In this document: positions 1 to 11,459 of the stretch, piece by piece
How positions within the stretch are numbered: the stretch's first letter is position 1
How the letters are laid out: the number at the start of each line of letters is the position of its first letter
Program-made: the position numbers and the translations under genes
Source of the DNA: Cladorhizidae sp. MBARI D1340-BT2
Lineage: Eukaryota > Porifera > Demospongiae > Poecilosclerida > Cladorhizidae
Assembly (NCBI GenBank): GCA_028752905.1
Contig: JAQNBH010000013.1
Location: 26,749,239 to 26,813,238 of the forward strand
DNA length: 64,000 nucleotides
Direction of reading: 5' to 3'
The notes under the pieces: model-generated
What the model was told of the DNA's origin: nothing
What the model saw: only the letters and a program-made list of their open reading frames with translations
Database searches by the model: none

Positions 1-650
1 TTCAAGTATTAGAATGCAGCTCATTGCACGTAGAATCATTGAACATAGTGGTAAATACTTACTCAGAAGAATAGACAAGTGCAAAGGTGCAAAAACATGG
101 TGAAAGTAGTCTAGTGGTGGCCCAATATAATAGTAGCCCAACTTCAACAGCGATTTCTCAGAAACATGTTTTTTGAAGGAAAAGAAAGATATCTCAAGGA
201 AATATTTATGTATACCTGCTTCATTATATATCATTTTGTAGCTCTATCTTTGCTCTACCTTTTAAGTTGGAAGTTTTTCAATTTGAAAGTACTAGTCCAA
301 TTTTATAGTCGTGTGTATATACCCTAATATGCCCATATATTGGTTGACCTTGTCATGAAAATTCCTTAGTTTTGAGGTCAAATTTTTCAACTTAAATTGT
401 GCTTTAGAGGTTCCTCTACTACATTCATAAAAGGGAAGTGTGTATAGTGCATATCTTAGGAGAGGGAATTCTTTTTGTGACTGTCAGAATTTTTCCAAAC
501 CTCTATACTTTGCTGAAACTTCAAATAAAGTATATCATTAGAAAGCTCTTGCAGAGAGCTGTATTCTGGTATCAAAATGAGCTTTAGGGGATGAAGGACA
601 GCAAAGTTATGCACGTTTACATAAATATGTTTCTATGGGCAATACTGGCC
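1..650. other. AT-rich non-coding stretch
   Basis: No reading frame or recognisable repeat is visible. The sequence is AT-rich and unique at the scale I can read. Confidence 0.5.
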
Positions 651-689
651 TTAAGAGAATGAGCATATCAGCATTGGCACAGTAAGTAA

Positions 690-1575
690 CAGTGTGTCAA
701 ATGATAAGCTAGCTACTATGTTTGAGCAGTTAGTTGAAGGATTTGATAAGTTTGAGTGTTCTTGGTTGAAAGCCAGTACAGGGGAAGACAAGCAGGAACT
801 TTTCAACAGAGTCGGTGAGGGAACAAGGAGGCAAGCACAGGACTTAAGCTGTTGGAAGTGTGGCAAGAAAGGGCACTTTGCAAGACAGTGCCCCTCCCCC
901 AAGAAGCTGGAGACGGGAAACTAGCACGCTGCACGAGGAGTCGACTGCAGGAAGGTAGAGGTAGTAGTATGACTCATACACTTCGTCAATGGCTCTGCCA
1001 CATTGTTATGGTGGATACAGGATATGCAATTACCCTAATGTGGAAATATGCATGGGAGTGTGTGAACACACAGGGTGGACCTGTGACCCTGAACCGAACA
1101 TCCACTGGTAGGCATCAATGGGACTCCACTACAAGTCCATGGTCATGCGTGTGTTGACCTCACTCTAAAAGGATGCTTTTACAAAGCTGATGTTGTAGTG
1201 GTGAGCCTCCTAACTACAGAAGCCATATTAGTCCTGGATTTCATGACAAAGCCACAATGTAACAGTTGATTTAGGAAAGTCCCAGTTAAATATTGGTAAT
1301 CAACCCCCTATTTTGATATATCAGAAGTCCCAGCCTATGGCCCAAGCTGGTAGAGTATGAATCAAAGAGTTAAGCTACCTCCATTTTCTGAGCAAGTCAT
1401 CATGTCAAATGTTGAGGTGTGTTCTCTGAAAGGGACCTGTATTGTAAAGAAATTACCTTGGAACTCCCTACCATGTTCTGTAACCAGAGCCTTAGTTGAG
1501 CCCTGTAATGGCCAAATACCTGTCCGTCTACTCAATCCTAAAACTGAGCCTGTTGTGATATCTACAAACGCTTTT
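690..1575 (+). mobile_element. Ty3/gypsy-type retrotransposon remnant (gag zinc knuckle and protease)
   Basis: A decayed LTR-retrotransposon gag-pol fragment. The frame at 694-924 ends in a CCHC zinc knuckle of gag nucleocapsid type (CWKCGKKGHFARQC, spacing CX2CX4HX4C), which would bind the element's RNA. About 100 nt further on, in another frame, comes an aspartic-protease-like VDTG motif near 1010. A stretch around 1195-1245 reads LTTEAILVLDFM, the usual end of a gypsy protease, and then hits a stop. The frame at 1357-1641 has the PPFSEQVIM and PVRLLNPKTEPVVI segments found between protease and reverse transcriptase in many invertebrate gypsy elements. Several frame changes and a stop show it is dead. 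It runs straight into a minisatellite at about 1576, so the reverse transcriptase is missing. Confidence 0.75.
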
Positions 1576-1882
1576 GAGTCCTGCCCTTACTCTACAATCA
1601 CTGGTACAAGTCCTGCCCTTACTCTACAGTCACTGGTATGAGTCCTGCCCTTACTCTACAGTCCACTGGTATGAGTCCTGCCCTTACTCTACAGTCACTG
1701 GTACAAGTCCTGCCCTTACTCTACAGTCACTGGTACAAATCCTGCCCTTACTCTACAGTCACTGGTATGAGTCCTGCCCTTACTCTACAGTCCACTGGTA
1801 TGAGTCCTGCCCTTACCAGTCACTGGTATGAGTCCAGCCCTTACTCTACAGTGCACTGGTACAAGTCCTGCCATTATACCAG
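1576..1882. repeat. Minisatellite, ~32-bp unit, about 10 copies
   Basis: Tandem units carry the core CTGCCCTTACTCTACAGT followed by CACTGGTA. Some copies have one extra C, which changes the frame. The array begins exactly inside the gypsy pol remnant and probably expanded from it. Confidence 0.9.
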
Positions 1883-1916
1883 GGCCAAATTTGAGATGGT
1901 CTGATAAGGTAGTGGG

Positions 1917-2060
1917 TGTGGCTATATAAGTTTGGTTTGCCTTGATACGGTTAACACTCATTCGATACTCTGTACATCAACAGCCTAACCCCCCCCCCCC
2001 CCCCTAACACACACACATTGCAAAATTATAATTATAATGATCAACAACAGAATGATTAAC
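1917..2060 (+). promoter_or_regulatory. Possible LTR start with TATA box
   Basis: TGTGGCTATATAAG at 1917 combines a TG terminus, typical of LTRs, with a TATA-like box. The same 12 bases TGTGGCTATATA occur at 9824, just after the end of the second gypsy relic. I infer that both mark LTR edges of related elements. A poly-C tract and CA repeats follow at 1988-2020. Confidence 0.3.
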
Positions 2061-2078
2061 ATGAAAAGTGGGAAAAAA

Positions 2079-3920
2079 TCAATACTTAAAACGATGATCT
2101 GATGATATAAATTCATTTATCACGACTTTGAGATCAAGTGCATCTGTCCTTTGCTTGTGCACATGCAGCATCATCAGGTGGTTAAGACGCACTTGACTCA
2201 TGCTTGACCTGAGATAAGTCTTAACACATCTTAAGGCACTAAATGATCTTTCTGATGATGCATTAGTTACTGGCATCACCAAAATGGGCTGCGTCAGACA
2301 CTTCACTTGCGACACTTGACCATAAGAAAGAGAAAGGAGGTAACTTTTTATGTCAAATATGTTAACGTTTGATGTTTCACTCATAAACCATTTAAATGCA
2401 CTACTAATACTTGAAGCTGGGTCTTCAAAACCTCTGAATTGAAGTCATCCTTGTAAAAATTACAATGGTCGTAAGATATGGATCAAAATCTTCTTGCTTG
2501 CATGCATTAACTAACGATGGTAAATTGCATAACCTGGTTGATGAACTTTTCTTCAATACAATTAATGATCAAATCTACAGCTTCAGTAATACTGCCTGTA
2601 CAACAATTTTGGGTCATCATGAAAATCTACCTGTAGTTACCGTCATCATATCTCCGTGTTCATCATCTACACCTTGGTAACTGGGGCCCATCAATGTCCA
2701 ATTCTTCCCTACTTTTATCAAAAAAGATCAAACGACTGATCATTTCGGATGGATTTAATGATTTCAACTGTCATCTTAGAAATCTGCTGACCCTCTGCTG
2801 CTGATAATAACTTTTGCGGGAGTGTAGAGCTAAGATCGTCTGCATGTTTTAAGATCAAGTGACAAAGTAGATTACCGAAGAGGTACTCAAATATGTTCAT
2901 TTGTGAAGACACACCATGAATCCTGGCTTTAATTTCTGTGTCTTTCACCACTTCAAGTGCTTCTTCCCAGGCTTCTTGCAGAATTTCAAATTATCCATGA
3001 TACTGGACAGTGCTTCAGCCTTAACTGTCCAAGTTGGGTATAAGACTCGAATACCAGAAGAACTACTGGATAAATCATCTTTAATCCTCCGAAAGATTCC
3101 CTCTCTTTGTGGTGAGTACTTAATCAACTTGGTAATTTCATATGTGGTGACCAGGGAATTTTTCATTATCTTTGAATTTGAAAATCACATGCAGCAAGGT
3201 TAAGTGCATGCCCATAGCAGTGAGTGAAAATAGCCCTTGGTTCAATATCAGCGATTCTTTTAGCCACCCCAGTCTTACTCCAACTCATCGCACTTGCTCC
3301 TCCATAACATTGACCATGGAGTTTTTCCAAACTTACATTCAGCCTCGGGAAGAGGTCCTGATAACTGATGTCAAAGTAGCAGCATCAATAGAATCAAAAG
3401 CATACAGTCAAAGAAATTCTTCGTGGACCATAAAATCTTCAGTCACCCAGCGAAGAAATAATGTGACTTGCTCTCTGTTCGAGATGTCAGTTGTTTCATC
3501 TGCCATGATAGTGAGAAATGGGGAGCACTGAAGTTGTGATGTAATCTCCCGGAGGAGATCGAGACCCGTCATTTTTATCATCTCATTTGGGATGTCTGGG
3601 CTGGTGTACACATTTTCCTTTCGCTTTATCCACTCATCCAGGTTTAGATCTTCCTTAGCTTTCATAATTAGTAGCTGATGTAAATTTCCATCTGATTCAT
3701 CTTTATCTCCTCTAAGAGCAAGACCTTGGCGACCTAAAATTTTTGTGGTTGTCATAATCTCTTGTCTGTTGTTTTTCTTTTGTTTTGCCTATATACCAAG
3801 ATCTTGTGTGGTTGAAGGAATTGTCACTACAACATCTATAGCTTCCCGATGACAAGCACTTTTTTCATGAGTTTTGAAGCCAATTGTTCTATCCATCCAG
3901 TATGAGAATCCACAAGTTAG
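2079..3920 (-). pseudogene. hAT-family transposase remnant (DUF4371 / ZMYM1-like)
   Basis: Read on the minus strand, several frames together give the layout of a DUF4371-hAT protein. The N-terminal part (3755-3408) contains LTIMADETTDISNREQVTLF, a DUF4371 hallmark. Next comes a stretch near 3200-3300 with LAACDF. A middle part follows (3166-2945, then 2951-2718), with EITKLIKYSPQR and ARIHGVSSQMNIFEYLFG. The C-terminal hAT dimerisation segment (2384-2079) carries NASSERSFSALRCVKTYLRS. The pieces are in the right order but in different frames, so the gene is broken by indels. No N-terminal zinc finger is visible upstream of about 3920. Such proteins derive from hAT DNA transposons; this copy looks inactive. 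Confidence 0.8.
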
Positions 3921-4569
3921 CTATTAAAATACATTAAGCAAGCAGGGTAATATGATCTCAAAAACATAAGGTTGATACCATCAACATTGGCTGCTGTAAA
4001 ATAGGAGGTAGCAGCAGATGATTAGGTATCAGGTAAGTATCTAGCATTGTGGAGTACTATAACCATGGCAGAATAACTTACGAAAGCTGGATCAGCTCTA
4101 GTGCTTGTCTTCGTCATCTTTAGCTTGAAACCAAACGAACAGGTATGTCAGAGTACCACATCCTTGGACTAGACATAATGCAAAAATGGCTACTTAGAGT
4201 ACCATGCAGGCTGAAAGCTACAGATTTTTTGGCGCCAAAACTTCTCTTTGGGCAGTGAAAACTCAGAGGATGATGGGGCTTGTCAGGAACATCAAAACTT
4301 TGATCACAAGACCGAGAACAAGAAGCAAAAGTGGGGCATGATCACCAACTAACACTCCAGCATCAACAAAACAGAGGCAGCTGTTCAATTGCCACCTAGA
4401 TATACCCTTGACCACCAATTTTTGAACTTTGAATTTCATTATCCTACCAAAAAATAATAATAATAATTAAAATAAAATAAAATAATAATAATTTGCAGTT
4501 CCATCCAAAAGTTGGTCAGGTCAAAACTCGACCAACCCGACTGCTTGCTACGGCCCTGCTTACTCTATA
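3921..4569. other. Unassigned non-coding stretch
   Basis: No gene is seen. An (AAT)/(AAAT)-rich low-complexity tract lies at 4450-4492. Confidence 0.45.
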
Positions 4570-4574
4570 GTCCA

Positions 4575-4950
4575 CTAGTAATTGGGACATTTTTGAGCAT
4601 TTTTAGGGGGAAATGTCTGAAATCGCCAAAATGGTCACATCAGCTTCCTTTTCAACATTATGAAACTCTTTCTACTCTTTAAATGACAGAAAATGGCTTT
4701 TGGTGAAGCTAATGTTCCCATTTTGACAAGAACGAGAAATATCAGACAGTTTTTCCTCAAAACACTCAAAAACATCCTAAATAGAGCTTGTTTGGGTTAA
4801 AAAGGGGAGATTTCTCACCAAAATCCGTTTTCTGTCATTTAAAGAGTACATAATGTTGGGAAAAACTGTCTTAAATCACTCATTCTTGTCAAAATGGGCA
4901 CATTAGCTTCCTTTTCAACATTATGGAACTGTTTCTACTCTTTAAACGAC
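4575..4950. repeat. Internally repeated segment with direct and inverted copies
   Basis: The block TTCCTTTTCAACATTATG occurs near 4646 and again near 4909, each followed by a near-identical TTTCTACTCTTTAAA and a GACAG. An inverted copy (CTGTCATTTAAAGAGTA) lies near 4832. The mixture of direct and inverted copies suggests a decayed foldback element. The following 30-bp minisatellite starts at its right edge. Confidence 0.5.
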
Positions 4951-4954
4951 AGAG

Positions 4955-5530
4955 TGCCTATCTCTGTGAGCTTACCTGCTACAATGTCTCTCTGTGCAGG
5001 CTTACCTGCTACGGTGCCTCTCTGTGCAGGCTTACCTGCTACGGTGCCACTCTGTGCAGGCTTACCTGCTACAATGCCTTTCTGTGCAGGCTTACCTGCT
5101 ACGCTGCCTTTCTGTGCAGGCTTACCTGCTACGGTGCCTCTCTGTGCATGCTTACCTTCTACACTGCCTCTCTGTGCAGGCTTAACTGCTACGGTGCCTC
5201 TCTGTGCAGGCTTACCTACTACAGTGCCTCTCTGTGCATACTTACCTTCTACGCTACCTCTCTGTGCAGGCTTATCTGCTACGGTGCCTCTCTGTGCAGG
5301 CTTACCTGCTACGGTGCCACTCTGTGCAGGCTTACCTGCTACAATGCCTTTCTGTGCATGCTTACCTGCTACGCTGCCTTTCTGTGCAGGCTTACCTGCT
5401 ACGGTGCCTCTCTGTGCATGCTTACCTTCTACGCTGCCTCTCTGTGCAGGCTTAACTGCTACAGTGCCTCTCTGTGCAGGCTTACCTTCTACGGTGCCTC
5501 TCTGTGTGCAGGCTTACCTGCTGCGGTGTC
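4955..5530. repeat. Minisatellite, 30-bp unit, about 19 copies
   Basis: Units have the core GGCTTACCTGCTACGGTGCC with TCTCTGTGCA. The 30-bp length keeps three plus-strand frames open, which gives spurious repeat proteins. On the minus strand every well-conserved unit contains GCAGGTAAGC, matching a 5' splice-donor consensus. Confidence 0.95.
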
Positions 5531-5562
5531 TTTCAGAAGAATGAATGCTTTGTGGAGATGAC

Positions 5563-6590
5563 TCACATAGAGCAGAGATCGGTATGTCCATCTTGAAGTA
5601 CATAGTCATGAATATGCTTCCAATCAGCAGGAAAAATACCCGCAGAGAGGAGAGAATTAAAGATAAGGGAAATGGTAGCAGATATGTAGTGAGGAGTTGA
5701 TTTCAGTATTTTAGCAGAAATATTATCTGGGCTAGTATATTTGTCCAATGGATTGTGCAAGAGAAGGTTAGTAACTTCGACTGAGGAAAAGAGAAGCTCA
5801 TGTGGGAAGGGAAAAGGAGGATGTGGATGGTTGGAGATGAGGTAGAACATTTGTTGAAGCGCGTGGAAAAGAAGTGACCTTGTGCTTCAGCTTTGGACTG
5901 GGAGGAAGTGCAGATTTGACTTTGGTATGCAAGATTAGGGATACATGACTAGGGCAGATGAGAGGGAGGAAACCGCTGCTTGCATGGTGTCCAATTCAAC
6001 TTGAACAGGAGTGGGCAATGAGTCTGAGGAGTTCCGAAGTGAGTGTCAGGGTCTCAAAATTGGATCACAGATTTTGTACACTACGTTAACAAGGGTAGGG
6101 TAGTACAATACTGTGGCATTTAATGCAGTGTGGGGAAGACAAAGGAATATGTTATGGAAAGAGTGATGGATATATTAACACCATTGCAGTGTGGTCAGGA
6201 TGAGCAAGACTGACACTGCATCATATCACCTTCTTCTATATTCTTATTACCGACACATCTGACAGTGTCAGCAGCACTGGGGCCTGGATTTTTTGCCACT
6301 TCTCCAGAGATCATTAAAAGTAAGCAACGAACAACAGCCGAACTACGAGGAGTGTGATAACAAGAAAGGAAGTTTTGACGACATCCATGGAAATGATGAA
6401 TACCATTGGTAAAGAAACATGAACAAATGGATGGCTGCCAAAAGCAAGATCGACATCTAAATATAGTTGTTTTGGAGGACTTGAAGTGGAGGTTTGGTTC
6501 TGCAGTAAGTGCTGCAGATGACAAAAAAGAAACAAAAAGAGAGTCAGACATGATTGCCTCATGGTGGAAGCGGTGAGTGACCAAGGAAAA
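5563..6590 (-). mobile_element. Non-LTR retrotransposon remnant with 2A-like motif and reverse-transcriptase piece
   Basis: A minus-strand LINE relic with an internal deletion. The upstream part (6584-6195) contains LLLMISGEVAKNPGP, which fits the end of a 2A ribosome-skipping peptide. A short cysteine-rich stretch follows (CVGNKN...MMQCQSC) that looks like the start of a PHD-type zinc finger; this arrangement is known at the N-terminus of some CR1/L2-type elements. The downstream part (5850-5563) contains LDKYTSPDNISAKILKST and IFNSLLSAGIFPADWK, the N-terminal part of a LINE reverse transcriptase. Only about 345 nt separate the two pieces, so most of the endonuclease is lost. Frame changes show the element is dead. 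Confidence 0.75.
6279..6308 (-). other. 2A-like peptide motif (SGEVAKNPGP)
   Basis: Ten codons on the minus strand read SGEVAKNPGP. The 2A consensus is D-V/I-E-x-N-P-G-P, with skipping between G and the final P. The NPGP end is intact. The D and E positions hold E and A, so activity may be reduced or lost. It sits just before the cysteine-rich stretch of the relic. Confidence 0.65.
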
Positions 6591-6619
6591 ATGTCACAAA
6601 TACAAATTCACCCCCCCCC

Positions 6620-9600
6620 CGCAGCATTTAACTTCAGAAACCTAGATGACTGGAGTCGATGGAAATGCAGGTTCAACGGATAACATCCAGACTAGATCAA
6701 GACACACAACTTAAGCGAGTCAGCACCCTATTATAGTGCCTTGGGAGAAGAGTCAGAAGCAGTGCTTTCCTCTTCGAATTTATGGAGGAATCTATATATC
6801 AGTCAGTCCTAGACAAGCTTGATGGGTTCTTTCAAGTGCGACACAGCGTGATCTTCGAGCGGGAAAGATTCAACCGACGGAATCAAAATGAAGGAGAACA
6901 TGTTGATAAGTACATTATGGAGCTTTACACCCCAGCGGAGAACTGCAAATATGGAGAACTGATGTCATAAATTATACGAGACCCACTAGTAGTGGGGATT
7001 CGTGATAGAGCACTCACAGAAAGGATGCAATTAGACCCTGACCTCACCTTAAATAAATAAGGAGATGATGGGAGCGTTAAGAAACCCATTGACTGATGAA
7101 AGGCTCCCCAAGGGATACTGAACAGTACCAACAAGCACAGAAACGGTGTATATATAAATTGTGGCAAAGGCAACACCATTGGGGGAAATGCCCAGCAAGA
7201 GCTATCATTTCAGATGAAAGGGCATGCACTACTGCAACATGTGTGTGTCCAGGACAGCGGCTGAAGTATTTCGCGAGAGCTACAATCATGTTGACAGCAT
7301 TCCTCAGCACAATTGCATTGAAACTTCTTGGAAAGTGAAGGTACAACTGTCCAAACAGATGACTGAGTTCAAGCTTGATACTGGGGTGGAAGTCACAGCC
7401 ATATCAGAGACAACCTTCCAGGAGCTTGGGAAGAAGTTGCTAACTGAAGCCGACAAAAAACTATTTGGCCCAGCGCATACTACCCTAAAAGTTCTGGGGC
7501 AGTTCCAAGAGAAAGTTGCATACTAAGGAAGGTCCTGCCAGCAAACTCTATACGTGGTGGAAGGATTAAAATCTGACTTGCTTTGCCTGCCAGCAATAGA
7601 AGCACTAAATCTAGCAGAAAGGATGGATGCCACAATGACAACAGATGAGTCAGGCATTTTCAAGCAGTATTCATCCCTCTTCAAAGCTTTGGGTGCAGAA
7701 CCGTACGAGATCATCTGCAGCCAGAGAAATGACCATATTCCCTATTCACCCCAAGTACCATATCTCTACCCTTACACTCGAAAGTGGAATGCAAGTTAGA
7801 ATGCATGGAATCCCTGAGAGATATCTCCAAAGTTGACTGTCATACTCCATGGTGCGCAGGAATGGTGGTAGTTCCCAAATACAAATTTCTTAGCAACATA
7901 ATTTATCACTATGGGGTCCAAGCAGATCCCGAGAAGGTTGCAGCCATACAGGACATGAGTGCACCAACAACTGTTACTGAACTACGGAGGTTCTTAGGGA
8001 TGGCCAACCAGATGGGAAAGTACACATGCAAACTGGCACACCTGACTTAGCCACTACGAGAGCTACTGGGCAAGAACAGAGCATGGCAGTGGGATACAGC
8101 TCAAGAAGAGGCCTTCTCTCTTGTCAAAAGTGAGCTGAGTAAAATGACCCCAATGCAGCCACAAAAATGTTGGCAGACGCATCATCTCATGGTCTATGGT
8201 CAGTACTACTATTTCAGGAAAATAAGGCTGGTTGGAAGCCTGTTGCATATGTTTCCCTCTTTTTGTTAGAGACCGAGAAACGATACACACAAGTTGAGAA
8301 AGAAGCCCTGGCTCTGACATGGGGTTTGCAACATACATCATCGGAATCAAGGTCATCCTAGAAACAGACCACAGGCCATTAATTCCACTGCTTGGATCAA
8401 AGCACCTGGACGACCTACCTCCACATATACTCGGATTTCGACTGAGACAGGCCTATCACGTACCAGGGAAACAACTATCCACAGCTGACACACCGTCATG
8501 AGCACCCAGAGGGATCATGGCGACAACACTTTCCAGGAAGTAGCAGAACACCTAATGGAAGTTTGTGTGAATAGTCTACCAGCTACTCAACAATGACTCA
8601 GTGAGTACTGTGATGGCCAGTTATCAGACACAGAGTGTTCCCTGGCCATTAGCTATTGCATATATGGATGGCCAGCAAAGAACCAGCAATGAAGCTATTC
8701 TGGAAGCCCAGTACTAAGCTTGCACAAGAACCTCCTACTCTATGGAAAACGAATAGTCGTACCGAGATCTCTGCAAAGACAGTCTCTTCAGAAACTTCAC
8801 CAAGGCCATCAGGACATCCAACGATGTCAACTGAGAGCAAGACATGCAGTATGGTGGCCAAGGGTGTCACGACAGATAAAGGAGAAGATAGAACATTGCC
8901 CAGTCTGTGCAAACGAATACACACCTCATCTCGAGTCACTTTGTGCAAACGAATACACACCTCATCTCGAGCCACTTATGTCAGCACCTCTTCCAAATGT
9001 CCATGGCAGAAAGTCGCATCTAACCTATGGTCTACCTGAAAGGAGCCAACTACATCACTGTATATAGTAGACTATTTCTCAAGATATCCAGAGGTCACAA
9101 AGCTGACAACTTCTACTGGATCATTGATACCTAGAAGTCAGTGTTTTCAAGACATGGTACATATTCCCGAGACACTCATTAGTGATAATGGACCCCAGTA
9201 TACTCATCCGAAGAGTTTGCTTCTTTTTTAAATACGTGAATAACAGCCCACACTTCCGGAGAAGCAATGGCCTAGCTGAAAGGGCAGTACAAACCACGAA
9301 GAACATCCTCGAACAGTCGTGAAACCCATATCTGGATATCCTCACCTATAGATCCACCCCCCTACTCTGGTGCAATGACTGCAATCTCTCCACCAGAGGA
9401 GATACTAATTGTTCGTTCAAACTTACCACAAGTACAGGAACAGCTCAAACCAAATTGGCCATATATGGAAGAATTCAACAGGCAGGATTCGGAGTTCAAG
9501 AAGAATCTCATTCGACCAACGGCATCGTATTTGCAAGCTTCCCACAATCCCAAATGGATCAGATATGTGGATCACTTCTGACTGTAAGTCCAGTACCAGG

Positions 9601-9822
9601 AAGAGTGACAGGACAAGCCAGCACCCCTCGTTTGTACATGGTCTGTACTCAGATTGGTGAAGTCCGGCGAAACAGGATCCACCTCAACATCACACCCGAC
9701 ACACCAAACCTAACCACCTGGTATGACCAACTAGGTACACCATGAAAAATCATGACAAGAACCCAGACAGGAACGGCCACCAAGGATCCGGACCTACTCT
9801 GACAGAATTCCAAGAAAGGAAG
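6620..9822 (+). mobile_element. Ty3/gypsy retrotransposon relic (gag, protease, RNase H, integrase)
   Basis: A plus-strand gag-pol relic with many frameshifts and stops. In order: a gag-like piece (6640-7050, with ERERFNRRNQNEGEHVDKYI); a degenerate Cys/His region near 7160; a protease (FKLDTGVEVTAIS, about 7365); a reverse transcriptase reduced to its ends, since the sequence jumps from MVVVPKYKF (near 7880) to the region just before RNase H (ADPEKVAAIQDM and LRRFLGMANQMGK, 7920-8020), so the catalytic core is deleted; RNase H (LADASSHGLWSVLLFQENKA at 8168, then ETDHRPLIPL); an integrase zinc-binding region (HQGHQDIQRC, CPVCANEY, 8800-8930); catalytic-core pieces (VDYFSRYPEVTKL, ETLISDNGPQYT, 9065-9205); and a C-terminal tail to about 9760. 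It cannot encode a working polyprotein. Confidence 0.85.
8908..8972 (+). repeat. Tandem duplication of ~33 bp inside the integrase relic
   Basis: TGTGCAAACGAATACACACC with CTCATCTCGAG occurs twice in a row, so the CANEYTPHLE peptide is duplicated. Repair slippage in a dead element is the simplest reading. Confidence 0.85.
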
Positions 9823-9823
9823 A

Positions 9824-10095
9824 TGTGGCTATATACTAACCGTTAATTAAATAGCTCTAGAATGCTCTCTACTGTTTAATAATAATCTCTATATTTAGAA
9901 AACTGGGCATTTGTGATGATGGCCTAATCGAGGAACCTAATAATCCTACAAAAATAGTGAGCTAAACCTGAAACACAGCATGATAATTTGAGCAAAATAT
10001 ACAGTCTACTCCTCCCAAAATTAGGAATAAACCTAGTTAACAAATTATTGTCGGTGTAAATAGCGATAAAGTCTCTAACATATTATAATTGATGG
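9824..10095. other. Possible 3' LTR edge and AT-rich intergenic DNA
   Basis: TGTGGCTATATA follows the last recognisable pol-like codons and may be the left edge of a 3' LTR. No matching right edge or target-site duplication was identified. No gene is seen before the glycosyltransferase. Confidence 0.3.
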
Positions 10096-10103
10096 GAATT
10101 AAA

Positions 10104-11459
10104 TTATGACTTGCATCTTTTCTTCTTGGTTCTAATATGAGCAACATAAAGTAATGTTTTACTGTTCATATAATGTAATCTATATGACGGTAAAAGTTTA
10201 TACGATGCATGAGTACTTGTTATAATAATTCCAGACAACTTTGAAACACTCTTTCCTTCTTCTCTCCTAAAACCATAGCTAGATTTCAATGTTTTTGTAA
10301 CATTTCCATCTTTTAACTGGGAAACTGCTTCCAGATTTAGTTCACAAGGCATATTAATCCAGAGTATAGTTACACACCCTACTGAATTATGGTGGAAGAG
10401 TTTTTTAACATAATAGTGGATATCCTTTTGTTGAGGAATCAATGGAATGATGAAGTCATCACAATCCAGCACAAAGGCATAATCAAACACGCCTCGATAT
10501 CGCATGACGCAGTCCTGAATTTTCAAGGCTTGAGAGTAATAAAAAACAGTGTCTATGTACTTGTTCCACACTTCCATCACCACAAAGCCACTTCTCAATG
10601 CTTTTTCAAGAAATGGATAGATAATTGTTGCATTGTCAGCAAAACTCTTATCCACGTTCAAGTGCACCCTATCCATACCAAGAGTTTTCTGGTAAATGAG
10701 CCACTCATTAAACCTTGAAGGATGATTGTACATGGTAGTACATACCACAATGGAATTTTTTCCTCTCATTGGTGTAGGGTTATTGTTCATGTTGTGGTAA
10801 TGAAGGGGATGCTCAGCTTTGACTCGAACTAAAGCCTCGTTTTTTCTTGCCTTGTAGATGACATAAGCAATGCTGCCATTAAAAATTGCACTGTGAGGCA
10901 AACCATAACATTCAACCATACCAAAGAAATATGTCATATTAAGTTTAATTTTCCTTACCCAGTCGATCATTGGGTCCGGAGTGATATGAATTGCCTTTGA
11001 ATAGTGGCCATTTACCTCACAGTGAGTAATGACACCCTCCCTCAATCCGTAAGAGCTAATATCTGCCAGGATACACAGCACATCTCTGGGCTTGTTAGCA
11101 ACTCTTCTGTTATCATAGTAGACCTTGCGTGGGATGACTTCAGCATCAATGATATATTCATTTGTAGCAATGGTTGACTGATATATTCCATTCACAGAAG
11201 TACCAGGTGAATAGATCTTTGTACGTTGATTATTTACTGTTCTGTTATCGTAGTCGATCTTGCGTGGGATGAATTCATCATCAATGGCATAATCACTTGT
11301 AGAAATGGTGGACCGATACCTTTCATTCAGAGAAGCAACCCGACCATGGACCTTTGTAAGTTGACTATTTACAGAAGATCTATAAATGGCTACCTGTAAG
11401 TAAGCACAAACTCCCAAAACCAGAACAGCAATTACATATAATATTCTTCGTTTTCCCAT
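10104..11459 (-). CDS. Glycosyltransferase family 92 protein (type II membrane)
   Basis: An intact single-exon frame of 451 residues from the chosen start at 11459. An in-frame ATG 26 codons upstream (11537) would add a Ser-rich lead; I prefer the later one because MGKRR is followed at once by a hydrophobic span (about residues 5-25), the usual type II Golgi anchor. The catalytic region begins near residue 235 (NSIVVCTTMYNHPSRFNEWL) and has the acidic motif VLDCDDF at about 330-336, as expected for the GT92 (formerly DUF23) fold, whose known members transfer galactose to glycoprotein glycans in the Golgi. The length fits the family. The stem between anchor and catalytic domain has a 45-residue tandem duplication (IPRKIDYDNR near 65 and IPRKVYYDNR near 110). 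Sugar donor and acceptor cannot be told from sequence. Confidence 0.85.
   Translation of the reverse strand: MGKRRILYVIAVLVLGVCAYLQVAIYRSSVNSQLTKVHGRVASLNERYRSTISTSDYAIDDEFIPRKIDYDNRTVNNQRTKIYSPGTSVNGIYQSTIATNEYIIDAEVIPRKVYYDNRRVANKPRDVLCILADISSYGLREGVITHCEVNGHYSKAIHITPDPMIDWVRKIKLNMTYFFGMVECYGLPHSAIFNGSIAYVIYKARKNEALVRVKAEHPLHYHNMNNNPTPMRGKNSIVVCTTMYNHPSRFNEWLIYQKTLGMDRVHLNVDKSFADNATIIYPFLEKALRSGFVVMEVWNKYIDTVFYYSQALKIQDCVMRYRGVFDYAFVLDCDDFIIPLIPQQKDIHYYVKKLFHHNSVGCVTILWINMPCELNLEAVSQLKDGNVTKTLKSSYGFRREEGKSVSKLSGIIITSTHASYKLLPSYRLHYMNSKTLLYVAHIRTKKKRCKS

Noticed and set aside
4894..5561. Cysteine/leucine-rich repeat proteins of about 215 codons
   Set aside because: The 30-bp minisatellite leaves three plus frames open at once.
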